Origin: JANQRZ01 sp965215165
GTDB lineage: Bacteria > Bacteroidota > Rhodothermia > Rhodothermales > JANQRZ01
NCBI GenBank assembly: GCA_965215165.1
Contig: CBDCCX010000006.1
Location: forward strand, 2,418,001 to 2,482,000
Reading direction: 5' to 3'
DNA: 64,000 bases
The position numbers and the translations under genes are program-made. Within the stretch, counting starts at the first letter, position 1. Each line of letters opens with the position of its first letter. The notes under the pieces are model-generated. The model searched no databases and was not told where the DNA came from. It was given only the letters and a program-made list of their open reading frames with translations. Positions 8,808-16,986 of this stretch are shown here, piece by piece.

Positions 8808-9923
8808 TCAGCCGTCGGGTGCCGGGAAAAAGTGAGCGAGGGCGTCGATCAGATGCACGCGCCAGGTCCCCCACGTGTGCCCCTCGGGGTGTTCGGCATA
8901 GACGACCTCGTAGCCCCGCGCCTCGAGCGCCGCCCGGAGGCGGCGGCTGGACGCCGTGAGGTCGCGCGCATCGGCGGCGAGCGGGCCGGAGCCGTCGGGC
9001 CACTCGTAGACACCGGTCTCAATATAGAGCCGGCCGGGGGAAACAGGGACGGTTTCGAGAGGGCGCACGAGATCGTCGGTTGGAAGCCCGTACTGCCCGG
9101 ACTGCCCTACCCCCAACCCGAACACGTCCGGTCGCTCGAGCACGCTTGCAACTGCCACCCGTGCCCCGTCGGTGTGTCCAACGACGAGGCGTGACTGGGC
9201 ATCTGGCTGGGTCCGATAACGCGTTTCGACAAACGGCGCGGCCTCGTCCGCCAAAAATGCCACGCGGTCGTTCGTCTCCGGCACCTCCGCGAACACCGCC
9301 ACGACCGGGGCCATCTCGCCCCGCCCGATGAGCCGGTCGAGCATCGCCGGGGCGTGAGCACAGCCCACGTAGCCGGGGCCGTCCACGAAGTAGACCGTCG
9401 GGAGACGGTCTGCGCTGCGGGAGTAGTCGGGGGGTAGGTAGATGGACAGCGTGCCGCTGGGGAGCGCGTGCCGGTCGAGGCCGTCGGCGGAGCCGGCGGA
9501 GCCGTCGCGCGGGAGTCCGGCGGGGTAGGCGTAGCCTGGCATCGCCAGCTCCGAGCGCAGGCCGCGCGGGCCGGGGACGCGGTGCGGATTGGACGCGTCC
9601 AGCACACCTCCGGCACCGTCGACGCGAAAGGCGTACTCCAGCCGCGCCGCGCGCTCGAGGCGGACGCGGCGGTACCACAGCTCGGTGCCGTCGATGCGGC
9701 GGAGCGGTAACACGCTCGCGCCCGGAATCCCGACGAGGTCGACCGTGCCCGCCTCGCCGTGGTAGAGAAACACCGCCGCCGTACTGCTCTCCACGACCGG
9801 CGTCTGCGCCAGCCGTTGCCAAAAGGTCTCCACGAGGGCGGGGCGCACCGCCGGAGCCGCCTTCTCCACCTGGAGCAGGAAGACGTCGAAGGGGACCGGC
9901 GGAGCGGAGGTCGAGATGGCCAT
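8808..9923 (-). CDS. Enterochelin-esterase-like alpha/beta hydrolase with altered nucleophile elbow
   Basis: 371 residues arranged like the Fes/IroE family: an N-terminal immunoglobulin-like domain (about 1-130, with VFLYHGEAGTVDLVGIPGAS and EYAFRVDGAG), then an esterase domain (about 155-365, SIYLPPDYSRSADRLPTVYFVDG). The catalytic His region is present (EHPEGHTWGTWR). The nucleophile elbow, normally GxSxG, reads VVGHTDGARVAV, so Ser is replaced by Thr. It may be catalytically impaired, may use Thr, or may bind ligand only. No siderophore genes are nearby, so hydrolysis of ferric enterobactin is not implied. It starts a two-gene operon with the ROK kinase. Confidence 0.8.
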   Translation of the reverse strand: MAISTSAPPVPFDVFLLQVEKAAPAVRPALVETFWQRLAQTPVVESSTAAVFLYHGEAGTVDLVGIPGASVLPLRRIDGTELWYRRVRLERAARLEYAFRVDGAGGVLDASNPHRVPGPRGLRSELAMPGYAYPAGLPRDGSAGSADGLDRHALPSGTLSIYLPPDYSRSADRLPTVYFVDGPGYVGCAHAPAMLDRLIGRGEMAPVVAVFAEVPETNDRVAFLADEAAPFVETRYRTQPDAQSRLVVGHTDGARVAVASVLERPDVFGLGVGQSGQYGLPTDDLVRPLETVPVSPGRLYIETGVYEWPDGSGPLAADARDLTASSRRLRAALEARGYEVVYAEHPEGHTWGTWRVHLIDALAHFFPAPDG

Positions 9924-9979
9924 TGGGCGGGGCGAGAGGCGGGCGGGCGGGAAGATACCGCGGTGGCACGACGCAGAAA

Positions 9980-10027
9980 GGGCCGGCAGAGCGTGTGCTC
10001 CACCGGCCCCCCGACCACCGAGGTGGT
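9980..10027 (-). terminator. Twin hairpins after T9SS cargo gene
   Basis: Stem GGGCCGG..GAGC (9980-9992) with GCTC..CCGGCCC (9997-10009), loop GTGT, two mispairs in the middle. A second hairpin ACCACC GA GGTGGT (10014-10027) lies between it and the stop codon. The same pair, better preserved, follows the paralogous cargo gene at 11660-11713. The T-tract is short here, so termination may be weaker. Confidence 0.55.
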
Positions 10028-10043
10028 CCGCTACGGTCCTGCG

Positions 10044-11423
10044 TTACTGCACCAGCGTCATCCGGCCCGTCTCGACCTGCGTGCCCGCCACCAAGCGGTA
10101 GACGTAGACGCCGCTCGGCAGGCTCGCCGCGTCGAAGGTCAGGCTGTGCTGCCCGGCCTCCATCGTGCCGTCGGCAAGGCGCGCTACTTCGCGGCCGCGC
10201 ACGTCGTAGACGGCGAGCGAGACGTCGGTCGCGCGCTCGAGCGAGAAGGCGATCTCGGTCCGGCTAGCGAACGGGTTCGGCGAGGCCACGACGGCACCGG
10301 CGTCAGCCTTGGCTGCGCTGACCGGGGCCGCGGCACCGAACTCGAAGTCCGGGCTAGCCACCCACGCGTCGTACGACGGCGCGGTGCGGGCCGGCTGCGG
10401 ATCGCTCTTCGTCTGCGGTGCAGCGGCGGCCAGCTCCGTGGCGACCTCCGCGAAGCGCCCAGGAGTGATCACAACGCTACCCGTCGCCGTGTCGCAGGTG
10501 ACACCGTTGCTGACGAGCTGGTAATTCAGGTTGTAGGTACCACTCGGAGCGTTGCCCGGGATCGTCTGGTTGACGCCGAACGGGAACGGCCCACCCGAGG
10601 GGACAGCTTGCGGACCGAATCGCAGCGTACCCATGGGGTTGCCGCCCATGCGCGAGTAGTTGATCACGAGGCGGACCGTCGTCGCCGAGCCGCCGTTGGA
10701 AGCCTGGCCGGTGAAGCGGATGCGACGCGGGCTGGCCGTGTACGTGGCCGTGGGCGTCCCGACGAACGAGAGCGCGCAGCCAGCACCACCGCCGATGACG
10801 GTCAGCGTGACGGCGTTGAAGACGCCCGTGTCGAGGGCCGCGCCGTCACCGACGCAGACCTGCCAGGCCCCGTTGGCCGACTCGCCAGCGAAGGTGCTGA
10901 AGAGACCCGAGTTGGGCGACACGTCGCCGTTGCCGCGGAACGAGCCGGACTCGACATCGTCGGTGCCGAGGCCGAGGCCCATCTGCTCGGCGTCCGTGCT
11001 GTTGCCGTCGGCGAAGCTGACCGGGGCGTTGCCGTCGAGGTTCGACGAGTCACCGCAGCAGCCGTCGCCGTCGTCGGTCGGCACGTTCCCGGCCGCTCCG
11101 GCGTCACCGGCGGGGCGGACCATCGGGGCGACGACCGTGCCGGACGGGCTCTTCACCTTCACGGTGAGGTCGCCGAGCCAGGTGTGGGTCACGGCCAAGT
11201 CCATCGTGACCGAGGAGACGGTGAGGCCGTTGGAGAAGTTCACCGTCGCGCAGGTCATGCCCGCGTCCGTGCCGGTGCCGTCGTTGCCGTCGAGAATGCC
11301 GATGTAGCCATCGTCGGGGATGTCCGCGTTCGGCGTAGCCGTTCGGACTTCCGTCTGCGCGAAGGCCGCGCTGCTCATCATCACCAGGGTGAGAACGAGG
11401 AGGGAGGAGAATTTGTGCAACAT
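10044..11423 (-). CDS. T9SS cargo protein with proprotein-convertase P-like domain
   Basis: 459 residues. Signal peptide (MLHKFSSLLVLTLVMMSSAAFAQ), then a P/Homo-B-type beta-sandwich (about 40-205: VTMDLAVTHTWLGDLTVKVK, SANGAWQVCVGDGA), a second Ig-like segment (about 205-320), a low-complexity linker, and a T9SS type-A sorting domain (about 375-459: ASPNPFASRTEIAFSLERAT, VYDVRGREVARLADG, GVYVYRLVAGTQVETGRMTLVQ). P-like domains usually accompany secreted subtilisin-type proteases, but no protease domain is present, so binding or adhesion is as likely as enzymatic work. Promoter region, sorting domain and 3' hairpins are shared with the gene at 11730-13358; the middles are unrelated. Confidence 0.85.
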   Translation of the reverse strand: MLHKFSSLLVLTLVMMSSAAFAQTEVRTATPNADIPDDGYIGILDGNDGTGTDAGMTCATVNFSNGLTVSSVTMDLAVTHTWLGDLTVKVKSPSGTVVAPMVRPAGDAGAAGNVPTDDGDGCCGDSSNLDGNAPVSFADGNSTDAEQMGLGLGTDDVESGSFRGNGDVSPNSGLFSTFAGESANGAWQVCVGDGAALDTGVFNAVTLTVIGGGAGCALSFVGTPTATYTASPRRIRFTGQASNGGSATTVRLVINYSRMGGNPMGTLRFGPQAVPSGGPFPFGVNQTIPGNAPSGTYNLNYQLVSNGVTCDTATGSVVITPGRFAEVATELAAAAPQTKSDPQPARTAPSYDAWVASPDFEFGAAAPVSAAKADAGAVVASPNPFASRTEIAFSLERATDVSLAVYDVRGREVARLADGTMEAGQHSLTFDAASLPSGVYVYRLVAGTQVETGRMTLVQ

Positions 11424-11500
11424 GGGTAGGGGGGGGTTTAGATGGAAGAGGAGGTACGCACCCTGAGCATAGGGATCGAGGCCCCGCCGGGAGGGTGCCC

Positions 11501-11610
11501 CTTGCAGGTGAAGGGATTATGAAGGTGCACACAACGGACGACAATAGCAAGGGTTGTAAACAAAAATATTCCGATTAACACTGTAAAGAGCCAAAAGCGC
11601 ATAGGGCAGG
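11501..11610 (-). promoter_or_regulatory. Upstream block shared by two T9SS cargo genes, copy A
   Basis: About 110 bases ending 78 bases before the ATG at 11423 align with 13442-13550 upstream of the neighbouring cargo gene. Best-kept pieces on the plus strand are GGTGAAGGGAT, AAGGTG, GCAAG, AAAATATT and TTAACACTGTAAAGAGC. The placement relative to both start codons is nearly equal. It probably contains the promoter and a regulator site; the exact -33/-7 boxes cannot be fixed by eye. Confidence 0.6.
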
Positions 11611-11659
11611 TATCCATTTGGCTTCTCTGCCGCTCCGGGATTCGGTTCCGTCAGCCCAC

Positions 11660-11713
11660 AAAAAAGGGCCGGTAGAGCGTGTGCTCTACCGGCCCTCAAA
11701 CCACCGGGGTGGT
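11660..11713 (-). terminator. Strong Rho-independent terminator plus second hairpin
   Basis: Perfect 13-base stem GGGCCGGTAGAGC (11666-11678) with its complement (11683-11695), loop GTGT, followed on the minus strand by six T (11660-11665). Between it and the stop codon is a small hairpin, ACCACC GG GGTGGT (11700-11713). It ends the 11730-13358 transcript. Confidence 0.9.
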
Positions 11714-11729
11714 TAGCTACGGTCCTGCG

Positions 11730-13358
11730 TTACTGCACCAGCGTCATCCGACCCGTCTCGACCGTGGAGCCGGCCGTGAGGCGGTAGATGTAGACGCCGC
11801 TCGGCAGGCTCGCTGCGTCGAAGCTCACCGTGTGCTGGCCGGCGTCCATCGTGCCCTCAGCGAGGGTGGCGACTTCGCGGCCGCGCACGTCGTAGACGAC
11901 GAGCGACACGTCAGCAGCCCGGTCGAGCTCGAAGCCGATCTCGGTGCTGCGGGCGAACGGGTTCGGGAAGGCCCCGACAACATCGGCGCGGGCAGCGGCC
12001 GAGAGCGTAGTGCTCTCAGACACCCACGGCGTCGCGTCGACGACGCTCCAGCCCTCGGCCGAGGCCATCAGGCTAGCTTCGAGCGCCTTGAAGTAGGACT
12101 CATCGCCCTCAGCCTTCGCCACTTCGGCGTCGACCATAGCCACGCGGGCCGTACCGGTCACGACGACCGTAAAGGCTTCCGAGTCCACGGTGACGCCCGG
12201 GAAGCGGCCAATGTTGAGCGAGTAGTCATAGCTTCCAGCGGGCGCGGAACCTGGCACCTGCTGCGTGTACGTCCCGCTGATGGTCTGCCCGTCCTGAAGC
12301 GTACCCGAGCGGATCAGACCCCGGCGCACGGTGTTGCCATTGCGCTGAGCGACGAAGAAGAGATCGCCCATTGCGGGTGCTCCGCTGGTGTTCGAGATGG
12401 TGTAGCTGAACATGATGGAGCCGCCCGGAGCTACGGTCAGCGAGGACGTCGCCATCGCCGTCAGGTCGATTTCAGGACCAACAGGCGGGTCGAGATCCTC
12501 AACGAAGCCGGTGTAGAGGCCGAAGTCGTCGTTGTTGAAGCCTGTCACAACGATGCTGTAGGTCGTGTTCGCCATCAGCATGACGCTCTCGATGCGCGAC
12601 GAGCTAAGCCCGTTGAAGTCATCGTCGAAAGCGATACGGTTCATGCACGGCATCGTCGGATCGAAGGTGCCTTCGTAAAGGACGAGGTAGCCGTCATAGC
12701 CGGGCGTGCCGTAGTCCGTCTGGATGGCGTACTCGCTGTCGCGGTTCGGCGTAAACGTCGTCACCTCATAGCGTGTGCTGTCGGCGAAGGTAGACGGCGC
12801 GCATGTCGTGCCGGTCGGACGGGCGAACGTCGGGTCGTCGGTGGTGTCACCAGCGAAGTTGAACACGACCACCGGGTCCGGCGGGATGTCGCCGGTCCGC
12901 GTGACGGTGCCGGTGTACGGGCCGAAGTCGTCGTTGCCGAACCCGTCGACGACGATCGTGTACATCGTGCCCCCGTTGAGTTCCACGTCCTCGATGAGGG
13001 AGCCAGCCCCGCCCTGGTCGTCGAGCGCGATGAGGTTCACGCACGGGTTGGCCGGGTCGAAGACTCCGTTGTAGAGGTGGATGTACTCGTCGTAGGTGTC
13101 GTCCGTCGAGGAGACCTCAATGTCGTAGACCCCGCTGTTGGCCGGCGTGAAGCTCGTTGCCTCGTAGGGCACAGCGTTGCCAAAACCGGAAAGCGAGCAC
13201 GATCCGGCAGTGCCGTCACCCACGGTGAAGGGGCGAGCGAACGTCGGATCGCCCGTCGTGTCGCCGTTGAAGTTGAAGACCACCTGCGCCGAAGCCGGCG
13301 CGGCGATAAAGAGGACGGCGAGCACGAGCGCGCCGAGGAAAGCAGTTAGCTTTTGCAT
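11730..13358 (-). CDS. T9SS cargo protein with two pre-peptidase-like repeats
   Basis: 542 residues from the ATG at 13358, where the signal peptide starts (MQKLTAFLGALVLAVLFIAAPASAQ). Two homologous beta-sandwich repeats follow (about 27-155 and 158-285). Each opens with VVFNF.GDTT.DPTFARP, and each contains a YD.YI/L-LYEG/NG-FDP-PC-N-IA-DD block and ends with a TYSIVV.GF.NDDFG.YTG block; they resemble PPC/DVUA0089-type domains. A CARDB-like domain (about 290-395: TVAPGGSIMFSYTISNTSGA) and a T9SS type-A sorting domain (about 460-542) complete it. No catalytic motif is visible; a surface binding or structural role is likely. Upstream block, sorting domain and terminator match the gene at 10044-11423. 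Confidence 0.85.
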   Translation of the reverse strand: MQKLTAFLGALVLAVLFIAAPASAQVVFNFNGDTTGDPTFARPFTVGDGTAGSCSLSGFGNAVPYEATSFTPANSGVYDIEVSSTDDTYDEYIHLYNGVFDPANPCVNLIALDDQGGAGSLIEDVELNGGTMYTIVVDGFGNDDFGPYTGTVTRTGDIPPDPVVVFNFAGDTTDDPTFARPTGTTCAPSTFADSTRYEVTTFTPNRDSEYAIQTDYGTPGYDGYLVLYEGTFDPTMPCMNRIAFDDDFNGLSSSRIESVMLMANTTYSIVVTGFNNDDFGLYTGFVEDLDPPVGPEIDLTAMATSSLTVAPGGSIMFSYTISNTSGAPAMGDLFFVAQRNGNTVRRGLIRSGTLQDGQTISGTYTQQVPGSAPAGSYDYSLNIGRFPGVTVDSEAFTVVVTGTARVAMVDAEVAKAEGDESYFKALEASLMASAEGWSVVDATPWVSESTTLSAAARADVVGAFPNPFARSTEIGFELDRAADVSLVVYDVRGREVATLAEGTMDAGQHTVSFDAASLPSGVYIYRLTAGSTVETGRMTLVQ

Positions 13359-13791
13359 GGTGAGGGAGTGGGTTGTGATGATGGAAGAACCGGTCACCCT
13401 CTTAACGCCGCTCCGAGAGCGGGCGCAGAGGCAACCGGCACCTTCTGGTGAAGGGATCGTCAAGGTGAACACAAACGGCGAGAAGTGCAAGTCCCCGAGG
13501 CGAAAATATTTCACTTAACACTGTAAAGAGCGCGAAGAGCATAGAGCCTGAGCCAAACCTCCTCTCCCTAACCCGAGGTTTAGGTTCAGTCGCTTCCGCC
13601 TTCGCCGCACGGCTCGCTCGTTCTCCCCCATCATGAACCGGCTAGCGGCCTTTCCCTCTGCTCCCTTTTTCCCCCTTTTGCCCCCCTTTTTTTTGCCATT
13701 GTGAATTCGCTCGCGCGCGTTTGGAGATCGCGTGAAGGATGGTGTACATAGGGCCGTTCTTCATGCCCTATCCACCACACCCCATCTTGTC
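13359..13791. other. Divergent intergenic region between two T9SS cargo genes
   Basis: 433 bases without a gene. The left part holds the conserved upstream block of the minus-strand gene (13442-13550). A short hairpin CCTAACC/GGTTTAGG lies around 13569-13587. A long pyrimidine run (about 13660-13695) precedes the plus-strand gene. TTTGG at 13720-13724 and TACATAGG at 13745-13752 are a weak match to the Bacteroidetes-type -33/-7 promoter for the gene at 13792. Confidence 0.4.
13442..13550 (-). promoter_or_regulatory. Upstream block shared by two T9SS cargo genes, copy B
   Basis: Counterpart of 11501-11610, ending 84 bases before the ATG at 13358. Shared cores include GGTGAAGGGAT, AAGGTG, GCAAG, AAAATATT and TTAACACTGTAAAGAGC. 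Conservation of spacer DNA between genes with unrelated middle domains argues for function or recent duplication. Confidence 0.6.
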
Positions 13792-14988
13792 ATGAAGCCT
13801 TTCCTCTCCCTCCTCGTCCTGCTCTTCGCCCTCTCCCCGGTGCAAGCCCAACGCTCGGCCGCTGCCGAAGAGCTCCCCCCCGGCCTCCTCACCGCCGCGC
13901 CGGACGTGATCCCCAACGACCGGAGCTGCGCCACCCCCGAGGTCAGCCCAGCCGAAGCCCGAGCGGTCCACCAAGAGGTGGAGCACTGGCTCGCCTCGAA
14001 CCCGGACGTCGGGTCATCGCGAGGCGCGTCGATCCCCGTCGCGTTCCACGTCGTCTACCAGCGCAGCAACGGCGAGGGCAACGTCTCGACCTCGGCGCTC
14101 GACGCACAGATCAACGTGCTCAACAGCGCCTACAGCGGGTCTGGGTTCTCGTTCTACCGGTACAGCGTGGACCGCTTCGCCTCGAACGGCTCGTGGTTCA
14201 CCGCCACGAACGGCTCGTCCGCTGAGCAAGGCATGAAGCAGAACCTCGCCGACGACCCGCGCAACCTGCTGAACTTCTACACCAACAAGCCCGGCGGCGG
14301 GCTGCTCGGCTGGGCCACGTTCCCGTGGATGTATGGCGAGAGCGACTACCGCCACGGCGTGGTGGTCAACTACGGCACCCTCCCCGGCGGCTACCTCTCG
14401 CCCTACAACGGCGGTGACACCGGGACCCACGAGGTCGGCCACTACCTCGGGCTGTACCACACCTTCCAGGGCGGCTGCTTCGGCAGCGGCGACTACGTCA
14501 GCGACACTCCGGCCGAGGCCAGCCCGGCTTCCGGCTGTCCCACCGGGCGCGACACCTGCTCCGGCGGCGGCCCGGACCCGATCCGCAACTTCATGGACTA
14601 CACCACCGATGCCTGCATGAACCAGTTCACCGGCGGGCAGCGGAGCCGCATGGAGACCTACACCTCCTACTACCGCCCCGGCCTCGGCTTCCTCCAGGCC
14701 CCGCCGCCCGACTTCGCCCGCGCCGCGTCAGCGACCGCCCCCGAGGTTTTCCCGAACCCGTTCGTCAGCGCCTCGACGATCCGCTTCACGCTCGACGCGG
14801 AGGCCGAGGTGACGGTCCGGGTCTACGACGTGCTCGGCCGCGCCGTCGCCACGCTCGTCGACGACCGGCTCGAGGCCGGGACCCACGCGGCGGTCTTCGA
14901 GGCCGACACGCTCCCGAGCGGCACCTACGCCTACCGCGTCACGATCGGCGACGCCGTGACGACGGGCCGGATGCAGCTCGTCCGCTGA
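13792..14988 (+). CDS. Secreted M43-type (pappalysin) zinc metalloprotease, T9SS cargo
   Basis: 398 residues from the ATG at 13792, which begins the signal peptide (MKPFLSLLVLLFALSPVQAQ). The catalytic domain (about 75-300) has the extended zinc motif HEVGHYLGLYH, a Met-turn region (IRNFMDYTTDACMNQFTGGQ) and the usual M43 disulphide cysteines (GCFGSGDYVSDTP..GCPTGRDTC). The C-terminus (about 315-398: VFPNPFVSASTIRFTLD, VYDVLGRAVATL, GTYAYRVTIG) is a T9SS type-A sorting domain. It should be exported and cleave extracellular proteins. A clear terminator follows. It is transcribed away from the two minus-strand cargo genes. Confidence 0.92.
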   Translation: MKPFLSLLVLLFALSPVQAQRSAAAEELPPGLLTAAPDVIPNDRSCATPEVSPAEARAVHQEVEHWLASNPDVGSSRGASIPVAFHVVYQRSNGEGNVSTSALDAQINVLNSAYSGSGFSFYRYSVDRFASNGSWFTATNGSSAEQGMKQNLADDPRNLLNFYTNKPGGGLLGWATFPWMYGESDYRHGVVVNYGTLPGGYLSPYNGGDTGTHEVGHYLGLYHTFQGGCFGSGDYVSDTPAEASPASGCPTGRDTCSGGGPDPIRNFMDYTTDACMNQFTGGQRSRMETYTSYYRPGLGFLQAPPPDFARAASATAPEVFPNPFVSASTIRFTLDAEAEVTVRVYDVLGRAVATLVDDRLEAGTHAAVFEADTLPSGTYAYRVTIGDAVTTGRMQLVR

Positions 14989-15012
14989 TCCGCCACTTCG
15001 CACTCGGATCTC

Positions 15013-15051
15013 CGCGCCCGGCTCTCCTGCGAGGGCCGGGCGCGCTGTTTT
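15013..15051 (+). terminator. Rho-independent terminator of the metalloprotease gene
   Basis: Ten-base stem CGCGCCCGGC (15013-15022) pairing with GCCGGGCGCG (15035-15044), followed by CTGTTTTCTC. It lies about 25 bases after the stop codon at 14988. Confidence 0.8.
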
Positions 15052-15089
15052 CTCAGGAGGCCCACCAGGCCTCGCCCGTGCCGAAGGCA

Positions 15090-15115
15090 GCACGCCGGAC
15101 TTAGGTCCGGCGTGC
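15090..15115. repeat. Perfect 11-base inverted repeat
   Basis: GCACGCCGGAC, loop TTAG, GTCCGGCGTGC. No T-run follows on either strand, so it looks like an intergenic palindromic repeat and not a terminator. It lies just beyond the metalloprotease terminator. Confidence 0.65.
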
Positions 15116-15474
15116 CTCGCTCTGCATTCATTACCAGATGTTTGAGCCTGTGAGAGATATATGAATGCGCCAGAAGACATCAGCCGATCCAGGAGGGGTT
15201 TCCGTACTTATCAGGTAGAGCGACTTACCGAAGGTGCCCTCCTCTTCCCCCTGCTTAGCCCCGACCTGCGGAGCTTCTCTGAAAACTGCTGCCCCGGTTA
15301 TTCCGATATGAACCTGATTTTATCTTGTGCCCGCCGGCCCTCCCTGAGCCTTTTCGGTCCGGTTTCACGTTACAGCACACAGCCACGGGGTTGTCCGCTT
15401 CTTCAGTCTTCTCAAGCGCTGCCGCTCCCAGAGCGCGCCCGCGCGCCTTTGCCTCCAACCGACCTACCCTACCC

Positions 15475-16257
15475 ATGACTTCTCTCTCACACCGTCTCGA
15501 CGCACTCAGGCTGCTGCGCCGCTCCAGCGTGCTGCTCCTCACCCTCTTCATGCTCGCCGCCGCCGGCTGCGACTCCGCCGACGACGAGCCGACGCCAACG
15601 ACGGGGACGATCTCTGGCTCCATTAGCTTACCTGCCGGTGCCGGTGGAGATATTGGCAACACACGCGTTGCGCTTTTCGAGAGTATCGACGAGTTCGAGC
15701 GCAACATTCCGACCTTCACCGCTGCAACCGATGCAAGTGGGAATTTCTCGTTTTCCAATATCAACCCCGGCTCCTACTTCGTCTCTGCCTGGAAGGACAA
15801 TAACAACAGCAGTGACATTGACGGAGGAGATTACTTCGGAGTCATCGGCACCAACCAGATTGAGGGCTTTGTGCCCAACAGGCAACAGGTTGTCGCGGGT
15901 GAGAACACAGGCTTCAACTTTACCATTCTTGTCCTTCCTACGAGTACGAGTGGTGTTCTAACCGGATCCTACTCCGGGACTACTGACGGCGTGACGCTTT
16001 CCCTCACCTTGACGGACAACGGTGGCTCCATCTCGGGCTCGGGCACGTTCGGTGACGCTACAGACACCTTCGCTGTCAGCGTGGCGGGGACCCGGAACGG
16101 TTCCACTGCGACGCTTCAGGTCTCCTCCCCGGAGTTGGTACCTCTCACGTTCACGGGGACCGTCTCCAGCAACGGGAGCAGCTTCACCGGGAACCTCACC
16201 GGGACGGGAAGCGACGGCTCCTCGATCCTAATCCCTTTTACACTTATCCGCGCCTAG
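15475..16257 (+). CDS. Lipoprotein with carboxypeptidase-regulatory-like domain
   Basis: 260 residues from the ATG at 15475. The N-terminus is a lipoprotein signal (RRSSVLLLTLFMLAAAGC, lipobox AAGC) followed by an acidic, Thr/Pro-rich linker. Residues about 45-140 form a beta-sandwich of the CarboxypepD_reg/SdrB type (TISGSISLPAG..NTRVALFES..TAATDASGNFSFSNINPGSYFV, with WKDNNNSSDIDGGDYFG). Residues about 160-260 are a Ser/Thr/Gly-rich antiparallel beta region (LTGSYSGTTDGVTLSLTLTD). No enzyme motif is visible; it is probably a surface or periplasmic binding lipoprotein. It stands alone, with a strong terminator after it. Confidence 0.75.
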   Translation: MTSLSHRLDALRLLRRSSVLLLTLFMLAAAGCDSADDEPTPTTGTISGSISLPAGAGGDIGNTRVALFESIDEFERNIPTFTAATDASGNFSFSNINPGSYFVSAWKDNNNSSDIDGGDYFGVIGTNQIEGFVPNRQQVVAGENTGFNFTILVLPTSTSGVLTGSYSGTTDGVTLSLTLTDNGGSISGSGTFGDATDTFAVSVAGTRNGSTATLQVSSPELVPLTFTGTVSSNGSSFTGNLTGTGSDGSSILIPFTLIRA

Positions 16258-16282
16258 CGTCGGCTAGCCTGTAGATTCCGAG

Positions 16283-16317
16283 AGCCCCCGGCTTCGTGCA
16301 GAGGTTGGGGGCTTTTT
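16283..16317 (+). terminator. Rho-independent terminator
   Basis: AGCCCCC (16283-16289) pairs with GGGGGCT (16307-16313), followed by a run of T to 16317. It ends the lipoprotein transcript and sits 5 bases before the convergent gene's stop codon. Confidence 0.85.
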
Positions 16318-16321
16318 GCGT

Positions 16322-16978
16322 TCAACTCAGCAGCCAGCCGAGGCCCGCTGCCAGCGACACGAGCGCAGCCGCGAGGACCAGCAGCAGCGCAACCGATACG
16401 GTGCCTCCGTCAGCAGCACGCAGGGAGGACGTGATCGACGCCGCGTCGGGCCGGTCGGGGCGGCGGCTGCGCGTGACCTCGGCAACGGCCTCGCTCAGGT
16501 GAAGCATCAGCCGCCGGGGCAGCGGAGCCTCCGCCGTGGCTCGGCGCGGCGGGGCCTCGAGCGGCCGGATCGGTCCGACCTCCAGCAGCACGCGCCGGAC
16601 CGGCGGCGGCAGGCGGACGAAGGCAAACTCGACGTGGCGAGGGCGTCGGGCGGCGAGGCGGACGGTCACGTCGTAGGCCTCTTCTCCGGACGGCCCGACC
16701 AGCAACAGCGTCGCCTCGCGCTCCCCGCCTCGGCGCAACGCCTCGGCGCGAAAACGAGCGCGCGGGAGGCTGACGCCGGCCACCGAGCACTCCGCAGCCT
16801 CGTACCGCTGCCCCTGGAGCAGGAGCGCGGCACGGCGCGGCCCCGATGGGCGCGGCGTAGACGGGGTGGGAGCGGACACAGGCAGCAGGACGAGGGTGAG
16901 CGTGCCCGGCCCTAACCAAACCCCGTTCCGCTCGCCGGCCGGCCGCTTTAGCGTACCACGTCGGCATGTTCGCGTCAC
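16322..16978 (-). CDS. Hypothetical PilZ-like protein with C-terminal membrane anchor
   Basis: A 218-residue frame with coding character. Residues about 48-135 resemble a PilZ domain, the c-di-GMP receptor fold: an Arg pair before the first strand (PRRAALLLQGQRYEAAECSVAGVSL), then alternating strands (ATLLLVGPSGEEAYDVTVRL, VEFAFVRLPPPVRRVLLE). The expected RxxxR and (D/N)xSxxG motifs are only partly met, so c-di-GMP binding is doubtful. The last 20 residues (SVALLLVLAAALVSLAAGLG) form one membrane helix, giving a tail-anchored topology. The start is uncertain; 16978 is the first ATG. It follows the BON-LysM gene after 8 bases and is probably cotranscribed. Confidence 0.6.
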   Translation of the reverse strand: MTRTCRRGTLKRPAGERNGVWLGPGTLTLVLLPVSAPTPSTPRPSGPRRAALLLQGQRYEAAECSVAGVSLPRARFRAEALRRGGEREATLLLVGPSGEEAYDVTVRLAARRPRHVEFAFVRLPPPVRRVLLEVGPIRPLEAPPRRATAEAPLPRRLMLHLSEAVAEVTRSRRPDRPDAASITSSLRAADGGTVSVALLLVLAAALVSLAAGLGWLLS

Positions 16979-16986
16979 AGCGGTGT

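Larger units (their letters stand above)
14989..15474. other. Long intergenic region between metalloprotease and lipoprotein genes
   Basis: 486 bases holding the metalloprotease terminator (15013-15051), a perfect palindrome (15090-15115), and then about 360 bases in which I see no convincing gene or RNA. Frames open on either strand here lack coding character. The last part must contain the promoter of the lipoprotein gene at 15475. Confidence 0.5.

Noticed and set aside
15161..15474. Short plus-strand frame before the lipoprotein gene and possible tRNA-like pieces
   Set aside because: No family character, no signal for translation, and no cloverleaf with a TTC-loop consensus could be formed.
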